The notes under the pieces were generated by a model that saw only the letters and a program-made list of their open reading frames with translations, searched no databases and was not told the DNA's origin. The position numbers and the translations under genes were made by a program. Below, one piece after another: positions 1 through 8,043 of a stretch of 19,796 bases of DNA. Source of the DNA: RECO01 sp050485385 (GTDB lineage: Bacteria; Pseudomonadota; Alphaproteobacteria; Geminicoccales; Geminicoccaceae); NCBI GenBank assembly GCA_050485385.1, contig JBJHBG010000095.1, forward strand, positions 1 through 19,796. Reading direction: 5' to 3'. Numbering within the stretch: the first letter of the stretch is position 1; each line of letters opens with the position of its first letter.

Positions 1-1476
1 GGCGAGCGGCGCCGGCAGGGCGCGCACCACGACGGCGCCGCGGCCGAAGGGCTCGAGGTCCAGCCCCAGCCGCGCCAGGTCGCCCGCCGCTTCGGCCAAG
101 AGCTCGACGGCGGCGGGTGCCAGCTCGACCACCTCCGGCAAGAGCAGCAGCTGACCGGCGACGCCGTCCGCCAGTGCGCTCTTCAGACGTTCGTAGACGA
201 TGCGCTCGTGCGCCGCGTGCATATCGACCAGGACCAGGCCGTCCTCGGCCTCGGCCAGGATGTAGGTGCCGTGCACTTGCGCCCGCGCCGTGCCGAGCGG
301 CCCGACCGCCGCTGGGTCGGCCTCCGGCGCGGCTGCGTCCCTCGCCGGCACGGCCGGTGCGAACGGCACCTGCTCCTCGGCGAGGCCGAGCGCCGGCGCG
401 GCGTTGCGCCCCGCCGTGCGGGCGGGCGCCCTGGCCGACGTCCGCCAGGCACCGAGCGCGCTTTCGCTCACCGTGCGGGCGGTGGCGTGACCGTGCTCGG
501 CCAGGGCACGCTTGATCGCGCCGACGACGAGGCCACGCACGGCGCCCGGATCGCGAAAGCGGACTTCGGCCTTGGCCGGATGCACGTTGACGTCGACCAG
601 CGCCGGCGCGACGTCGAGGTAGACGACCGCCACCGGCTGGCGGTCGTGGAACAGCAGGTCGGCATAGGCCGCCTTCAGGGCACCGTGCAGCAGACGGTCG
701 GCCACCGGCCGGCCGTTGACGACGAGATACTGCTGCCGGGCGTTGCGGGCGGCGGCGGTGGGCAGCGCGCAGAAGGCCTCGATGGCGATGCCGTCGCGCG
801 CGGCGTGGACGTAGATCGCGTCGCCGAGGGCGGCGCCGACGATCGCGGCGGCACGCTCCCGGCGGTCGCGGGCGGGCGGATGATGGGCGAGGCTGCGGCC
901 GTCGTGGACGAGGCGCAGACCGACGGGCGGATGCGCCAGCGCCAGCCGGCGCACGGTCTCGCCCACGGCCTGCACCTCGGCGCGCGCCGAGCGCAGGAAT
1001 TTGAGCCGTGCCGGTGTGGCGTGAAAGAGGTCGGCGACCTCGACCTCGGTGCCCACCGCCCCGGCGGCGGGGCGCACCTCGCCGAGGTCGCCGGCGGCGA
1101 CGGTGAGGGTCGAGGCGAAGGCGGCGTCGGCCGTCCGGCTGGTCAGGGTAAGACGACTGACGGCGGCGATCGACGGCAGGGCCTCGCCGCGAAATCCCAG
1201 ATAGGCGAGGTCGAGCAGGTCGTCGCCCGGCAGCTTCGAGGTGGCGTGGCGCTCGACCGCGAGCGGCAGGTCGTCGGCCGCCATGCCACGGCCGTCGTCG
1301 CGCACCAGGATGCGGCGCTGCCCCGCTGCCTCCAGCTCGACGAAGACGTCGAGGGCGCCCGCGTCGATGGCGTTCTCGACCAGTTCCTTGACCACCGCCG
1401 CCGGCCGCTCCACCACCTCGCCGGCCGCGATGCGGTCGACCAAGGTGGGCGGCAGGCGCCGGATGGGGGCGGTCAT
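1..1476 (-). CDS. mutL: DNA mismatch repair protein MutL (3' end off the left edge)
   Basis: This is the ATPase that couples MutS mismatch recognition to strand nicking and excision. The first 492 residues are in the window and no stop is reached, so roughly the last 100-150 residues of a usual 600-650 residue MutL are missing. The N-terminal GHKL ATPase is plain: residues 16-24 read IAAGEVVER, with the catalytic Glu34 and Mg-binding Asn35 in LVENAIDAG, then RDDGRGM, a TSKL motif and GFRGEAL. A Pro/Ala-rich linker follows. The C-terminal endonuclease motif is at residues 418-429 (DMHAAHERIVYE), so this should be the nicking type of MutL and not the E. coli type. A MutH gene would then not be needed. 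The start ATG at 1476 lies 13 bases after the M16 partner gene, so it is probably the last or a late gene of the same operon. No clear Shine-Dalgarno is visible before it. Confidence 0.96.
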   Translation of the reverse strand, partial: MTAPIRRLPPTLVDRIAAGEVVERPAAVVKELVENAIDAGALDVFVELEAAGQRRILVRDDGRGMAADDLPLAVERHATSKLPGDDLLDLAYLGFRGEALPSIAAVSRLTLTSRTADAAFASTLTVAAGDLGEVRPAAGAVGTEVEVADLFHATPARLKFLRSARAEVQAVGETVRRLALAHPPVGLRLVHDGRSLAHHPPARDRRERAAAIVGAALGDAIYVHAARDGIAIEAFCALPTAAARNARQQYLVVNGRPVADRLLHGALKAAYADLLFHDRQPVAVVYLDVAPALVDVNVHPAKAEVRFRDPGAVRGLVVGAIKRALAEHGHATARTVSESALGAWRTSARAPARTAGRNAAPALGLAEEQVPFAPAVPARDAAAPEADPAAVGPLGTARAQVHGTYILAEAEDGLVLVDMHAAHERIVYERLKSALADGVAGQLLLLPEVVELAPAAVELLAEAAGDLARLGLDLEPFGRGAVVVRALPAPLA

Positions 1477-1489
1477 GGGCGGTGCAGCG

Positions 1490-2806
1490 TCAGCCTTCCA
1501 GGCCCTGCGGCTGGCCGACGACGACGAAGAGCAGGGCGTCCGGGTCGAACAGCCGGGCGGAGACGCGCTTCAGATCGTCCAACGTTACCGCCTCGACGTA
1601 GTCGTTGCGCCGCTCGAGGAAGTCGGCGCCGAGGTCGGCGACCGACATGCCCATGAGCAGCGAGGCCACCTGCGCGTTGCTGGTGAGCCGCAAGGGGAAC
1701 GAGCCGGTGAGGAAGGTCTTGGCCCCCTCCAACTCGTCCTCGCCGACCTCGCCCGCCGCCATGCGCGCCACTTCCTGGCGGACGAGGCGGATGCTCTCGG
1801 CGACGTCGGCGTTGTTGGTGGCCACGCCGCCGGTCCACAACGGGCTGTGCTCGGCCTCGACCAGATAGGAATAGGCGGAATAGGCGAGGCCACGCTTCTC
1901 GCGGATCTCCTGCAGCAACCGCGATTGGAAGCCGCCGCCGCCGAGGATGTAGTTGGCAACGTAGGCGGCGTAGTAGTCCGGATCCTTGCGGGCGATACCG
2001 GCATGGCCGAAGGCGACCACGCTCTGCGGCACGGCCTGCGGCACGACTACGGTCTCGCCGCCGATCGGCGCGACGTCGACCACGTCCGGTCCCTCGCCGG
2101 TCGCCGGCAGGCCGCCGAAGACGCGATCGAGCACCAGGGCCAGCTCGTCGGCGGTGATGTCGCCGGCGACCCCGACGTGGAGCCGGTCGCGCACGAGCTG
2201 GCGCTCGGCGAAGGCCACCAGGTCGTCGCGGTCGATGGTGCCGACCGTCTCGACCGTGCCGCGCTCGGGAATGCCGTAGACGTGCTCGGGAAAGGCGGTG
2301 GCGAAGAAGTGTTCGCGAGCGAGGCTATTCGGGTCGTTCTCGCGCCGCCGGAGCATGGCGATCGACTGGGCACGGATGCGCTCGATCGGCTCGGCGTCGA
2401 AGCGCGGCTCGGTGAGGGCGAGGCGGGTCAGTTCGAAGGCGAGGTCACGGTTGGCGCTCAGCGTGCGGAGATCGCCCGAGAAGCCGTCGCGGCTGGCGTC
2501 GAAGTTGAGCCGGATGGCGTCGTCCTCGAGCGCCGTGCGGAAGGCGAGGCTGTCGTACTCGCCGGCCCCTTCGTCGAGCAGTGCCGCCGTCATCCGGGCG
2601 AGGCCGGCCTTGTCGGGAGTCTCGAACTGGGCACCACCCTCGAAGTAGAAGGACACGGCAATCAACGGCACGCTCGGCTCGTGCATCAAGTAGGCTTCGA
2701 TGCCGCCGGGACTGACGACGTGCTCGACCTTGCCCGCGCTCGCGGGTGCGGCCGCGACGGCGGCGATGGCCCCGCTCACGAGCGCTCCGATCCAGAACTG
2801 GCGCAT
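1490..2806 (-). CDS. M16 family peptidase-like protein, non-catalytic partner subunit
   Basis: This 438-residue protein has the two-domain M16 (pitrilysin/processing peptidase) fold by sequence resemblance, but it has lost the zinc site. Where active members read HxxEH, it reads RMTAA at residues 71-75 after the conserved GLA. It keeps the other half of the site: the Arg/Tyr substrate-binding stretch REKRGLAYS at residues 301-309, which the catalytic neighbour lacks. This division is the known pattern of bacterial M16B heterodimers and of mitochondrial processing peptidase, so I infer it pairs with the product of the gene just upstream. A signal peptide (residues 1-24, ending ASA) places it in the periplasm. 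Only 4 bases separate it from the upstream gene. The substrate is unknown. The non-catalytic role is well supported by the sequence, while the complex itself is an inference. Confidence 0.93.
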   Translation of the reverse strand: MRQFWIGALVSGAIAAVAAAPASAGKVEHVVSPGGIEAYLMHEPSVPLIAVSFYFEGGAQFETPDKAGLARMTAALLDEGAGEYDSLAFRTALEDDAIRLNFDASRDGFSGDLRTLSANRDLAFELTRLALTEPRFDAEPIERIRAQSIAMLRRRENDPNSLAREHFFATAFPEHVYGIPERGTVETVGTIDRDDLVAFAERQLVRDRLHVGVAGDITADELALVLDRVFGGLPATGEGPDVVDVAPIGGETVVVPQAVPQSVVAFGHAGIARKDPDYYAAYVANYILGGGGFQSRLLQEIREKRGLAYSAYSYLVEAEHSPLWTGGVATNNADVAESIRLVRQEVARMAAGEVGEDELEGAKTFLTGSFPLRLTSNAQVASLLMGMSVADLGADFLERRNDYVEAVTLDDLKRVSARLFDPDALLFVVVGQPQGLEG

Positions 2807-2810
2807 GGCG

Positions 2811-4193
2811 TCACCCCGTCTCCCCTTCCGTCCGTTCCGGTGTCGGCGCGGCCGCAGCCGGCACCTCGGGTGCGCGCAGCCAGCCGGTGACCGAACGTTC
2901 GGGCAGCAACACCGCGCGCGCGGCCTCGTTCACGCCGGCGACGGTCATGGTGCCCACCCGCTCGGCCCACCGCTCGACGTCGTCGATCTCCAGCCCCGCG
3001 GTCAGCGCGGAGCCGATGATGCGCGCGGCTCCACCGAGGCTGTCGCGGGCGTAGACCGCCTCGGCCTGCATGCGTTTCCTCGCCCGCTCGACCTCCAACT
3101 CGGTCACGCCCTCATCCAGCGTTCGCCGCAGCACCTCGTCCATCGCCGCTTCCAGCTCGGCCAGCTCGACCCCCTGGCGGGGTACCGCGAACAGGCGGAA
3201 AGCCGTGTCGTCGAACGAGGTGCCCCGATAGAAGGCACCGGCATTGGCGGCGAGCCCGCGTTCGACCACCAGTTCGCGGTAGAGCCGGCTGGTGCTGCCG
3301 CCGCCCAGGATCTCGGAGAAGAGGTCGAGGGCGTGGGCGGTCTCCCAACCGACCTGGCGTTGGCTCGGTGCCAGATAGGCGCGGCTCACGCTCGGCTGGC
3401 TGGCGCGCGGATCCTCCAGCACGAGGCGGCGGGCCACCTGCGGCGGCGGCTCGGCCAAGCGCTCGCGCGACCGCACGGGGCCGGCCGGCACTTGGCCGTA
3501 GGTCGCCTCGGCGAGCGGCCGCACCTCGTCGCCGTCGACGTCGCCGACGACGATGAGGATGGCGTTGCCCGGATGGTACCAATGGGCATGGAAGGCCTCG
3601 GCATCCGCCCGGCTGTAGCTCTCGATCTCGTGCATCCAGCCGATCACCGGATTGCCGTAGGGATGGTTGAGATAGAGGGCGGCGTGGAGCTGTTCGGAGA
3701 GCCTGGAGCCCGGATCGTTGTCCACCCGCGAGCGCCGCTCCTCGATCACCACGTCCCGCTCCGGATAGACCTCGGCATCGGTGAGCCGCAGATTGGCCAT
3801 CCGATCCGCCTCCATCGACATCACCAGCTCCAGCCGGTCCTTGGCGATGTTCTGGAAGTAGGCGGTGAAGTCGTGGCTGGTCATGGCGTTCTCGGTGCCG
3901 CCGTTGCGCGCCACCGTGCGCGAGAACTCGCCGGGAGCGAGGGTGTCGGTGCCCTTGAACATCAAGTGCTCGACGAAATGCGCGAGGCCCGACTTGCCGG
4001 GCGGGCTGTCGGCGGAGCCGACCCGATACCAAACCCAATGGCTGACGACCGGGGCGCGGCGGTTGGTCACCACCACGACGTCCATGCCGTTGTCGAGGGT
4101 GAACGTCTCGGGCTCGAACATCTGGCCCTGCGCGGGCATGGCCAGGGCCGCGCCGCCGAGGGCGGTGGCGAGGAACAGCGAGGTCAGGCGCAT
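2811..4193 (-). CDS. M16 family zinc metallopeptidase, catalytic subunit
   Basis: This is a 460-residue periplasmic peptidase of the M16B type. The inverted zinc motif HFVEH is at residues 72-76, followed about 75 residues later by the third ligand region DVVIEERR (Glu151 or Glu152). The C-terminal domain has the M16 repeat but no Tyr in its ERGLAANAG stretch, so the substrate-binding Arg/Tyr pair must come from the partner encoded next. Residues 1-24 form a signal peptide (hydrophobic core, then AQGQ). I chose ATG 4193 because it overlaps the stop of the lipoprotein gene (TGATG), has a GGAGG with 6-base spacing, and gives a normal signal peptide. The same frame stays open upstream to 4925, but that extension runs antisense-like through lipoprotein and lspA coding sequence and is not protein-like. 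The substrate is unknown. Related pairs are thought to degrade or process peptides in the envelope. Confidence 0.95.
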   Translation of the reverse strand: MRLTSLFLATALGGAALAMPAQGQMFEPETFTLDNGMDVVVVTNRRAPVVSHWVWYRVGSADSPPGKSGLAHFVEHLMFKGTDTLAPGEFSRTVARNGGTENAMTSHDFTAYFQNIAKDRLELVMSMEADRMANLRLTDAEVYPERDVVIEERRSRVDNDPGSRLSEQLHAALYLNHPYGNPVIGWMHEIESYSRADAEAFHAHWYHPGNAILIVVGDVDGDEVRPLAEATYGQVPAGPVRSRERLAEPPPQVARRLVLEDPRASQPSVSRAYLAPSQRQVGWETAHALDLFSEILGGGSTSRLYRELVVERGLAANAGAFYRGTSFDDTAFRLFAVPRQGVELAELEAAMDEVLRRTLDEGVTELEVERARKRMQAEAVYARDSLGGAARIIGSALTAGLEIDDVERWAERVGTMTVAGVNEAARAVLLPERSVTGWLRAPEVPAAAAPTPERTEGETG

Positions 4194-4723
4194 CAACCGC
4201 CTCCGGGGAGGGTTTGCGAGTCGACGCGCACGCTGCGCACGTTGACGCCCGTCTCCCGCAGCCGCAGGGCTTCGGTGCGGGCGTCGAGCGGCGTCTGCTC
4301 CGTCCGTGCAAGCGCGCGCCGCTGGAAATCTAGGACGAACCAGAAGCGATCCAAGTCCAGCCCGGCGAGCCCGTCCGATTCGCTCGCGACCAACTGGCGG
4401 ATGTCCGGGTCCGCCTGCGCCGAGCCGGCCGACGCGAGCAGGGCCGACTGACCGGGAGTGAGGTCCGCGTCGGGCAGCGGCGCGCCGGTCAGGGCCACCT
4501 GCGCGCGTTGCGCGGGGGTACCCTCCTGCGGGCGCGGTGCTCCCGGCTCGGGCGGGCGGAGGCCGAAATTCGGCGGCACGGTCAACGGTGCCCGCTGCAC
4601 CACCTGGAACTCGTCCGGTGCGCGGCGGCCGAGGCCCAACGCATCGCCGACGGAGCCGCCACCGCCGCACGCGGTCAGGACGAAGGGCACGATCACGATC
4701 GGTGCTAGGACGTAACGACGCAT
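4193..4723 (-). CDS. Small outer-membrane lipoprotein, DUF3035/BamF-like
   Basis: This 176-residue protein begins with a short hydrophobic signal that ends in a lipobox, LTAC, with the acylated Cys at residue 19. A Gly-rich stretch follows. The mature part has the arrangement I associate with the alphaproteobacterial DUF3035 family: an APDEFxVVxRxPLxxPPxFxLRPPxPG block near residues 35-60, then a low-complexity, Ala-rich C-terminal part. Members have been called BamF, a proposed accessory lipoprotein of the outer-membrane beta-barrel assembly machine. I am unsure how solid that assignment is, so I give no symbol. The gene lies directly after lspA, whose product would cleave its signal, and overlaps the M16 peptidase start by one base. 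GGGAG lies 4 bases before the ATG. It could instead be an unrelated envelope lipoprotein. The lipobox is seen directly, whereas the family call comes from memory. Confidence 0.85.
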   Translation of the reverse strand: MRRYVLAPIVIVPFVLTACGGGGSVGDALGLGRRAPDEFQVVQRAPLTVPPNFGLRPPEPGAPRPQEGTPAQRAQVALTGAPLPDADLTPGQSALLASAGSAQADPDIRQLVASESDGLAGLDLDRFWFVLDFQRRALARTEQTPLDARTEALRLRETGVNVRSVRVDSQTLPGGG

Positions 4724-4749
4724 GGACGCTCCCGGGGGCTCGAGCCCTC

Positions 4750-5223
4750 TCATGTAGAAGTCCGTCGTCTCGGCCACAAGCCATCGGCCAGAAGCAGCCC
4801 CGCTCCGACCACGATGGCACTGTCGGCAACGTTGAACGCCGGCCAATGCCATCCCGCAAGGTGAAAGTCGAGGAAGTCGACCACGGCGCCGTGCACCGCG
4901 CGGTCGATGGCGTTGCCGAGCGCACCGGCGATCACCAGCACCAGAGCCCAGCGCTGCCACGGCCCGTGCTCGCCGGTGCGGAGCCACCACCAAAGCGCGC
5001 TGGCGACGACGACGGCCAGGGCGGTGAGCCCCCAGCGCTGCACGGCTGCGTCGTTGCCCTGCAGGAAGCCGAAGCTGACGCCCTGGTTCCAAACCAGGAC
5101 GAGGTTGAAGAAGGACGTCACCTCGATCGGCCACGTCCAGGGCGTGTAGGCCCAGAGCACCCAGGCCTTGGTCGCCTGGTCGAGCGCGACGATCGAGGCG
5201 ATGACCCAGAGCTCCTTCCGCAT
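4750..5223 (-). CDS. lspA: Lipoprotein signal peptidase (signal peptidase II)
   Basis: LspA is an inner-membrane aspartyl protease that removes the signal peptide from diacylglyceryl-modified prolipoproteins. The protein has about 157 residues and four hydrophobic segments. The family motifs are present: DQATK near the N terminus, NQGVSFG, then the two catalytic-Asp blocks GALGNAIDR and FNVADSAI. The end is a short basic tail. Two starts are possible: GTG at 5235, directly abutting the ileS stop, or ATG at 5223. I prefer 5223 because it gives the usual short N terminus (MRKELW) before the first membrane helix, but neither has a clear Shine-Dalgarno, so translational coupling to ileS is likely. 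It sits between ileS, its classical neighbour, and a lipoprotein gene that would be one of its substrates. Confidence 0.95.
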   Translation of the reverse strand: MRKELWVIASIVALDQATKAWVLWAYTPWTWPIEVTSFFNLVLVWNQGVSFGFLQGNDAAVQRWGLTALAVVVASALWWWLRTGEHGPWQRWALVLVIAGALGNAIDRAVHGAVVDFLDFHLAGWHWPAFNVADSAIVVGAGLLLADGLWPRRRTST

Positions 5224-5235
5224 GGCGGTCGCCAC

Positions 5236-8043
5236 TCAGGCGGCGGCCGGGTGGGCGGCTACCACCGCAGCGCAGCGCGGGCAGAGGCCGTCTTCGTCGA
5301 GCGCTCGGAACTGCTGCCAACAGCGCGCGCACTTCGCTCCGCCCGCCAGCTTCGGCACCACGGCGACGCCGTCGACCTCCGGCAGGCGGAAGGCATCTTC
5401 GGGCGCCGGTGCCGTGGTCGGCTCGACGCCGCTGGTGATGGCGAGCTCGGCGAGGTCCAGACCCTCCAACAGCGCGAGATCCGCGGCGCCGAGATGGACC
5501 ACCGGGGCCGCCTCCAAGGACGCGCCGATCCGCTTCTCCCGGCGCTCGACCTCGAGCGCCCCCGTCACCACCCGGCGCACGTCGCGCACCCGCGCCCACT
5601 TCCGCGCGAGCGCATCGTCGCGCCAAGCCGCGTCGGCGGGCGCGAAGTCCTGGAGGTGTACGCTCTCGGCGGCGTCGCCGTGACGGGCGAGCCAGGCCTC
5701 CTCGGCGGTAAAGACGAGCACCGGCGCCAGCCAGCGGACCAGTCGGTCGAAGACGAGATCCAAGACCGTGCGGCAGGCGCGCCGCCGCGGGCTGTCCAGG
5801 GCGTCGCAATAGAGGCTGTCCTTCCTGACGTCGAAGTAGAAGGCGGAGAGGTCGACCGCGCAGAAGCCGTGGATGGCGCCGTAGAGGCGGTCGAAGTCGA
5901 AGCCGTGGTTGCAACTGCGGAGGAGGTCGTCGAGCTCGACCAGCCGGTGCAGCACCCAGCGCTCCAGCTCCGGCATGTCCTGCGGCTCGACGCGCTCGGC
6001 GGCGGTGAAGCCGTCGAGATTGCCCAGGAGATAGCGCAGCGTATTCCGGAGGCGGCGATAGGCGTCGGCCTGGCGCTTCAGGATCTCGTCGCCGATGCGG
6101 ACGTCCTCGGTGAAGTCGGCGGAGACCACCCAGAGCCGCGCGATGTCGGCGCCGTGCTGCTTCAAGAGGTCTTGGACCTCGATGCCGTTGCCCAAGGACT
6201 TCGACATCTTGCGGCCGTCGGCGTCGACGACGAAGCCGTGGGTGAGGACGGCGTCGAACGGGGCGCGGCCGCGGGTGCCGCAGCTCTCCAAGAGGCTCGA
6301 CTGGAACCAGCCGCGGTGCTGATCCGAGCCCTCCAGGTAGAGCGAGGCGGGCCAGCGCAGCTCGGGGCGCTTCTCCAGCACGTTGGCGTGGGTCGAGCCG
6401 CTGTCGAACCAGACGTCCAGGATGTCGTCGACCTTCTCGTAGTCCTCGAGGCGATAGGCGTCGCCGAGGAAGCTCTGCGGATCGCGGCTCCACCACGCAT
6501 CCGCCCCGTCCTCGCGGAACGCCTGGGCGATGCGGGCGCACACCTCGGGGTCGCGCAGGACCTCGCCCGTGCCCTTGTGGACGAAGACGGCGATCGGCAC
6601 GCCCCAGGCGCGCTGACGGCTGACGCACCAGTCGGGCCGGCTTTCGACCATGCCGCGCAGGCGGTTGGCGCCGGAGGCCGGCACGAACCGCGTTTGGGCG
6701 ATGGCGTCGAGCGACGTCGCCCGGAGCCCGTTTCGGTCGTCCATGGCGATGAACCACTGCGGCGTCGCGCGGAAGATCAAGGGCGCCTTGGAGCGCCACG
6801 AGTGGGGGTAGGAATGGACCAGCTTGCCGCGCGCCAGCAGGGCTCCCTCGTGGACGAGCGCCTCGATCACCGGCTCGTGCGCCTCGAACACGTGCAGGCC
6901 CTCGAAGCCGGGCACGGCGGCGGTGTAGCGGCCGTCCTCGGCGACCGTCTCCGGCACCTCGAGCCCGTGCTTGGCGCCGAGTTCGAAGTCGTCGGCGCCG
7001 TGGCTGGGGGCGATGTGGACCAGGCCCGTGCCCTGCTCGGTGGTGACGAAGTGCCCCTCCAGCATGGGCACGCCGTAGGCGTAGCCACGGTGGTGCAGGG
7101 GGTGGTGCAGCACCGTGCCGGCGAGGTCAGCGCCCTCGAACGACGCCACCACCCGATGCGCGGTGATGCCGGCCGCCTTGGCGACGTCTTCCAGCAGCGC
7201 TTCGGCCACGACCAAGCGCTCCTTGGGCCGGGCGTGGCTACCCTCGGCAACGCTGTCGACCTCGATCAGGCGATAGTCGATGGCGTTGCCGTAGGCGACG
7301 GCCCGGTTGGCCGGCATGGTCCAGGGCGTCGTGGTCCAGATGACCACCGAGGCCCCCTGCAACTCGGGCACCGTCGTCTCGACCACGGGAAAACGCACCC
7401 AGATCGTGTGCGAGGTGTGGTCGTGGTACTCGACCTCGGCCTCGGCCAAGGCGGTCTTTTCCACCACCGACCACATGACCGAGCGCTGGCCGCGGTAGAG
7501 CGCGCCCTTGAGGAGGAACTTCGTCAACTCCTCGAAGATGCCGGCCTCGGCCTCGAAGCTCATGGTGGTGTAGGGATCGGCCCAGTCGCCGAGCACGCCG
7601 AGCCTTTGGAACTCGGCCTTCTGCACGCCGATCCACTTCTGGGCGTAGTCGCGACACTGCTTCCGGAAGGCGGTGATGGGGACCTGGTCCTTGTCCTTGC
7701 CCTTCTTCCTGTACTCCTGCTCGATGTTCCACTCGATCGGCAGGCCGTGGCAGTCCCAGCCGGGCACGTAGGCGGCGTCCTTGCCGAGCATCTGCTGGCT
7801 GCGGTTGATCACGTCCTTCAGGATCTTGTTGAGGGCGGTGCCCATGTGCAGGTGGCCGTTGGCGTAGGGCGGCCCGTCGTGCAGGATGAAGGGCTCGCGG
7901 CCCGCTGAGCGCTGCCTGAGCTTGGCGTAGAGGTCCTGCTCGGCCCAGCGCTTCAGCATCTCCGGCTCGCGCTGGGGCAGGTTGGCCTTCATGGCGAAGG
8001 CGGTGCGCGGCAGGGCGACGGTCGAGCGAAAGTCCTTGGTCAT
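5236..8043 (-). CDS. ileS: Isoleucyl-tRNA synthetase
   Basis: This cytoplasmic class I synthetase charges tRNA-Ile and edits mischarged valine. It has 935 residues, normal for the bacterial form. The HIGH region lies at residues 66-69 but reads HMGT within PPYANGHLHMGT. The KMSKS loop is intact at residues 612-616 (DNA 6196-6210). The tRNA-binding C-terminal part ends in a zinc finger, CARCW then CPRC, in the last 35 residues. The long CP1 editing insertion lies between the two signature motifs. The start ATG at 8043 overlaps the ribF stop by four bases (ATGA), and the lspA start abuts the 3' end. ribF-ileS-lspA is a common bacterial cluster. No T-box or other leader is visible because the gene begins inside the ribF end, so control is presumably from upstream. 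Confidence 0.98.
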   Translation of the reverse strand: MTKDFRSTVALPRTAFAMKANLPQREPEMLKRWAEQDLYAKLRQRSAGREPFILHDGPPYANGHLHMGTALNKILKDVINRSQQMLGKDAAYVPGWDCHGLPIEWNIEQEYRKKGKDKDQVPITAFRKQCRDYAQKWIGVQKAEFQRLGVLGDWADPYTTMSFEAEAGIFEELTKFLLKGALYRGQRSVMWSVVEKTALAEAEVEYHDHTSHTIWVRFPVVETTVPELQGASVVIWTTTPWTMPANRAVAYGNAIDYRLIEVDSVAEGSHARPKERLVVAEALLEDVAKAAGITAHRVVASFEGADLAGTVLHHPLHHRGYAYGVPMLEGHFVTTEQGTGLVHIAPSHGADDFELGAKHGLEVPETVAEDGRYTAAVPGFEGLHVFEAHEPVIEALVHEGALLARGKLVHSYPHSWRSKAPLIFRATPQWFIAMDDRNGLRATSLDAIAQTRFVPASGANRLRGMVESRPDWCVSRQRAWGVPIAVFVHKGTGEVLRDPEVCARIAQAFREDGADAWWSRDPQSFLGDAYRLEDYEKVDDILDVWFDSGSTHANVLEKRPELRWPASLYLEGSDQHRGWFQSSLLESCGTRGRAPFDAVLTHGFVVDADGRKMSKSLGNGIEVQDLLKQHGADIARLWVVSADFTEDVRIGDEILKRQADAYRRLRNTLRYLLGNLDGFTAAERVEPQDMPELERWVLHRLVELDDLLRSCNHGFDFDRLYGAIHGFCAVDLSAFYFDVRKDSLYCDALDSPRRRACRTVLDLVFDRLVRWLAPVLVFTAEEAWLARHGDAAESVHLQDFAPADAAWRDDALARKWARVRDVRRVVTGALEVERREKRIGASLEAAPVVHLGAADLALLEGLDLAELAITSGVEPTTAPAPEDAFRLPEVDGVAVVPKLAGGAKCARCWQQFRALDEDGLCPRCAAVVAAHPAAA

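Noticed and set aside
208..2890. Long plus-strand open frames opposite mutL and the M16 genes
   Set aside because: The minus strand carries intact, recognisable proteins, and the plus-strand products have shadow-type composition and no plausible start signals.
4736..4747. 12-bp perfect palindrome GGGCTCGAGCCC between lspA and the lipoprotein gene, considered as a terminator or operator
   Set aside because: It has no loop or T-run, the genes are closely spaced in the same direction, and such palindromes are common in GC-rich DNA.
4537..7908. Very long plus-strand open frame of over 1,100 codons opposite ileS, lspA and the lipoprotein gene
   Set aside because: It lies antisense to clearly recognised genes, encodes a His/Asp/Arg-rich sequence with no domain, and is what high GC content produces in the opposite frame.
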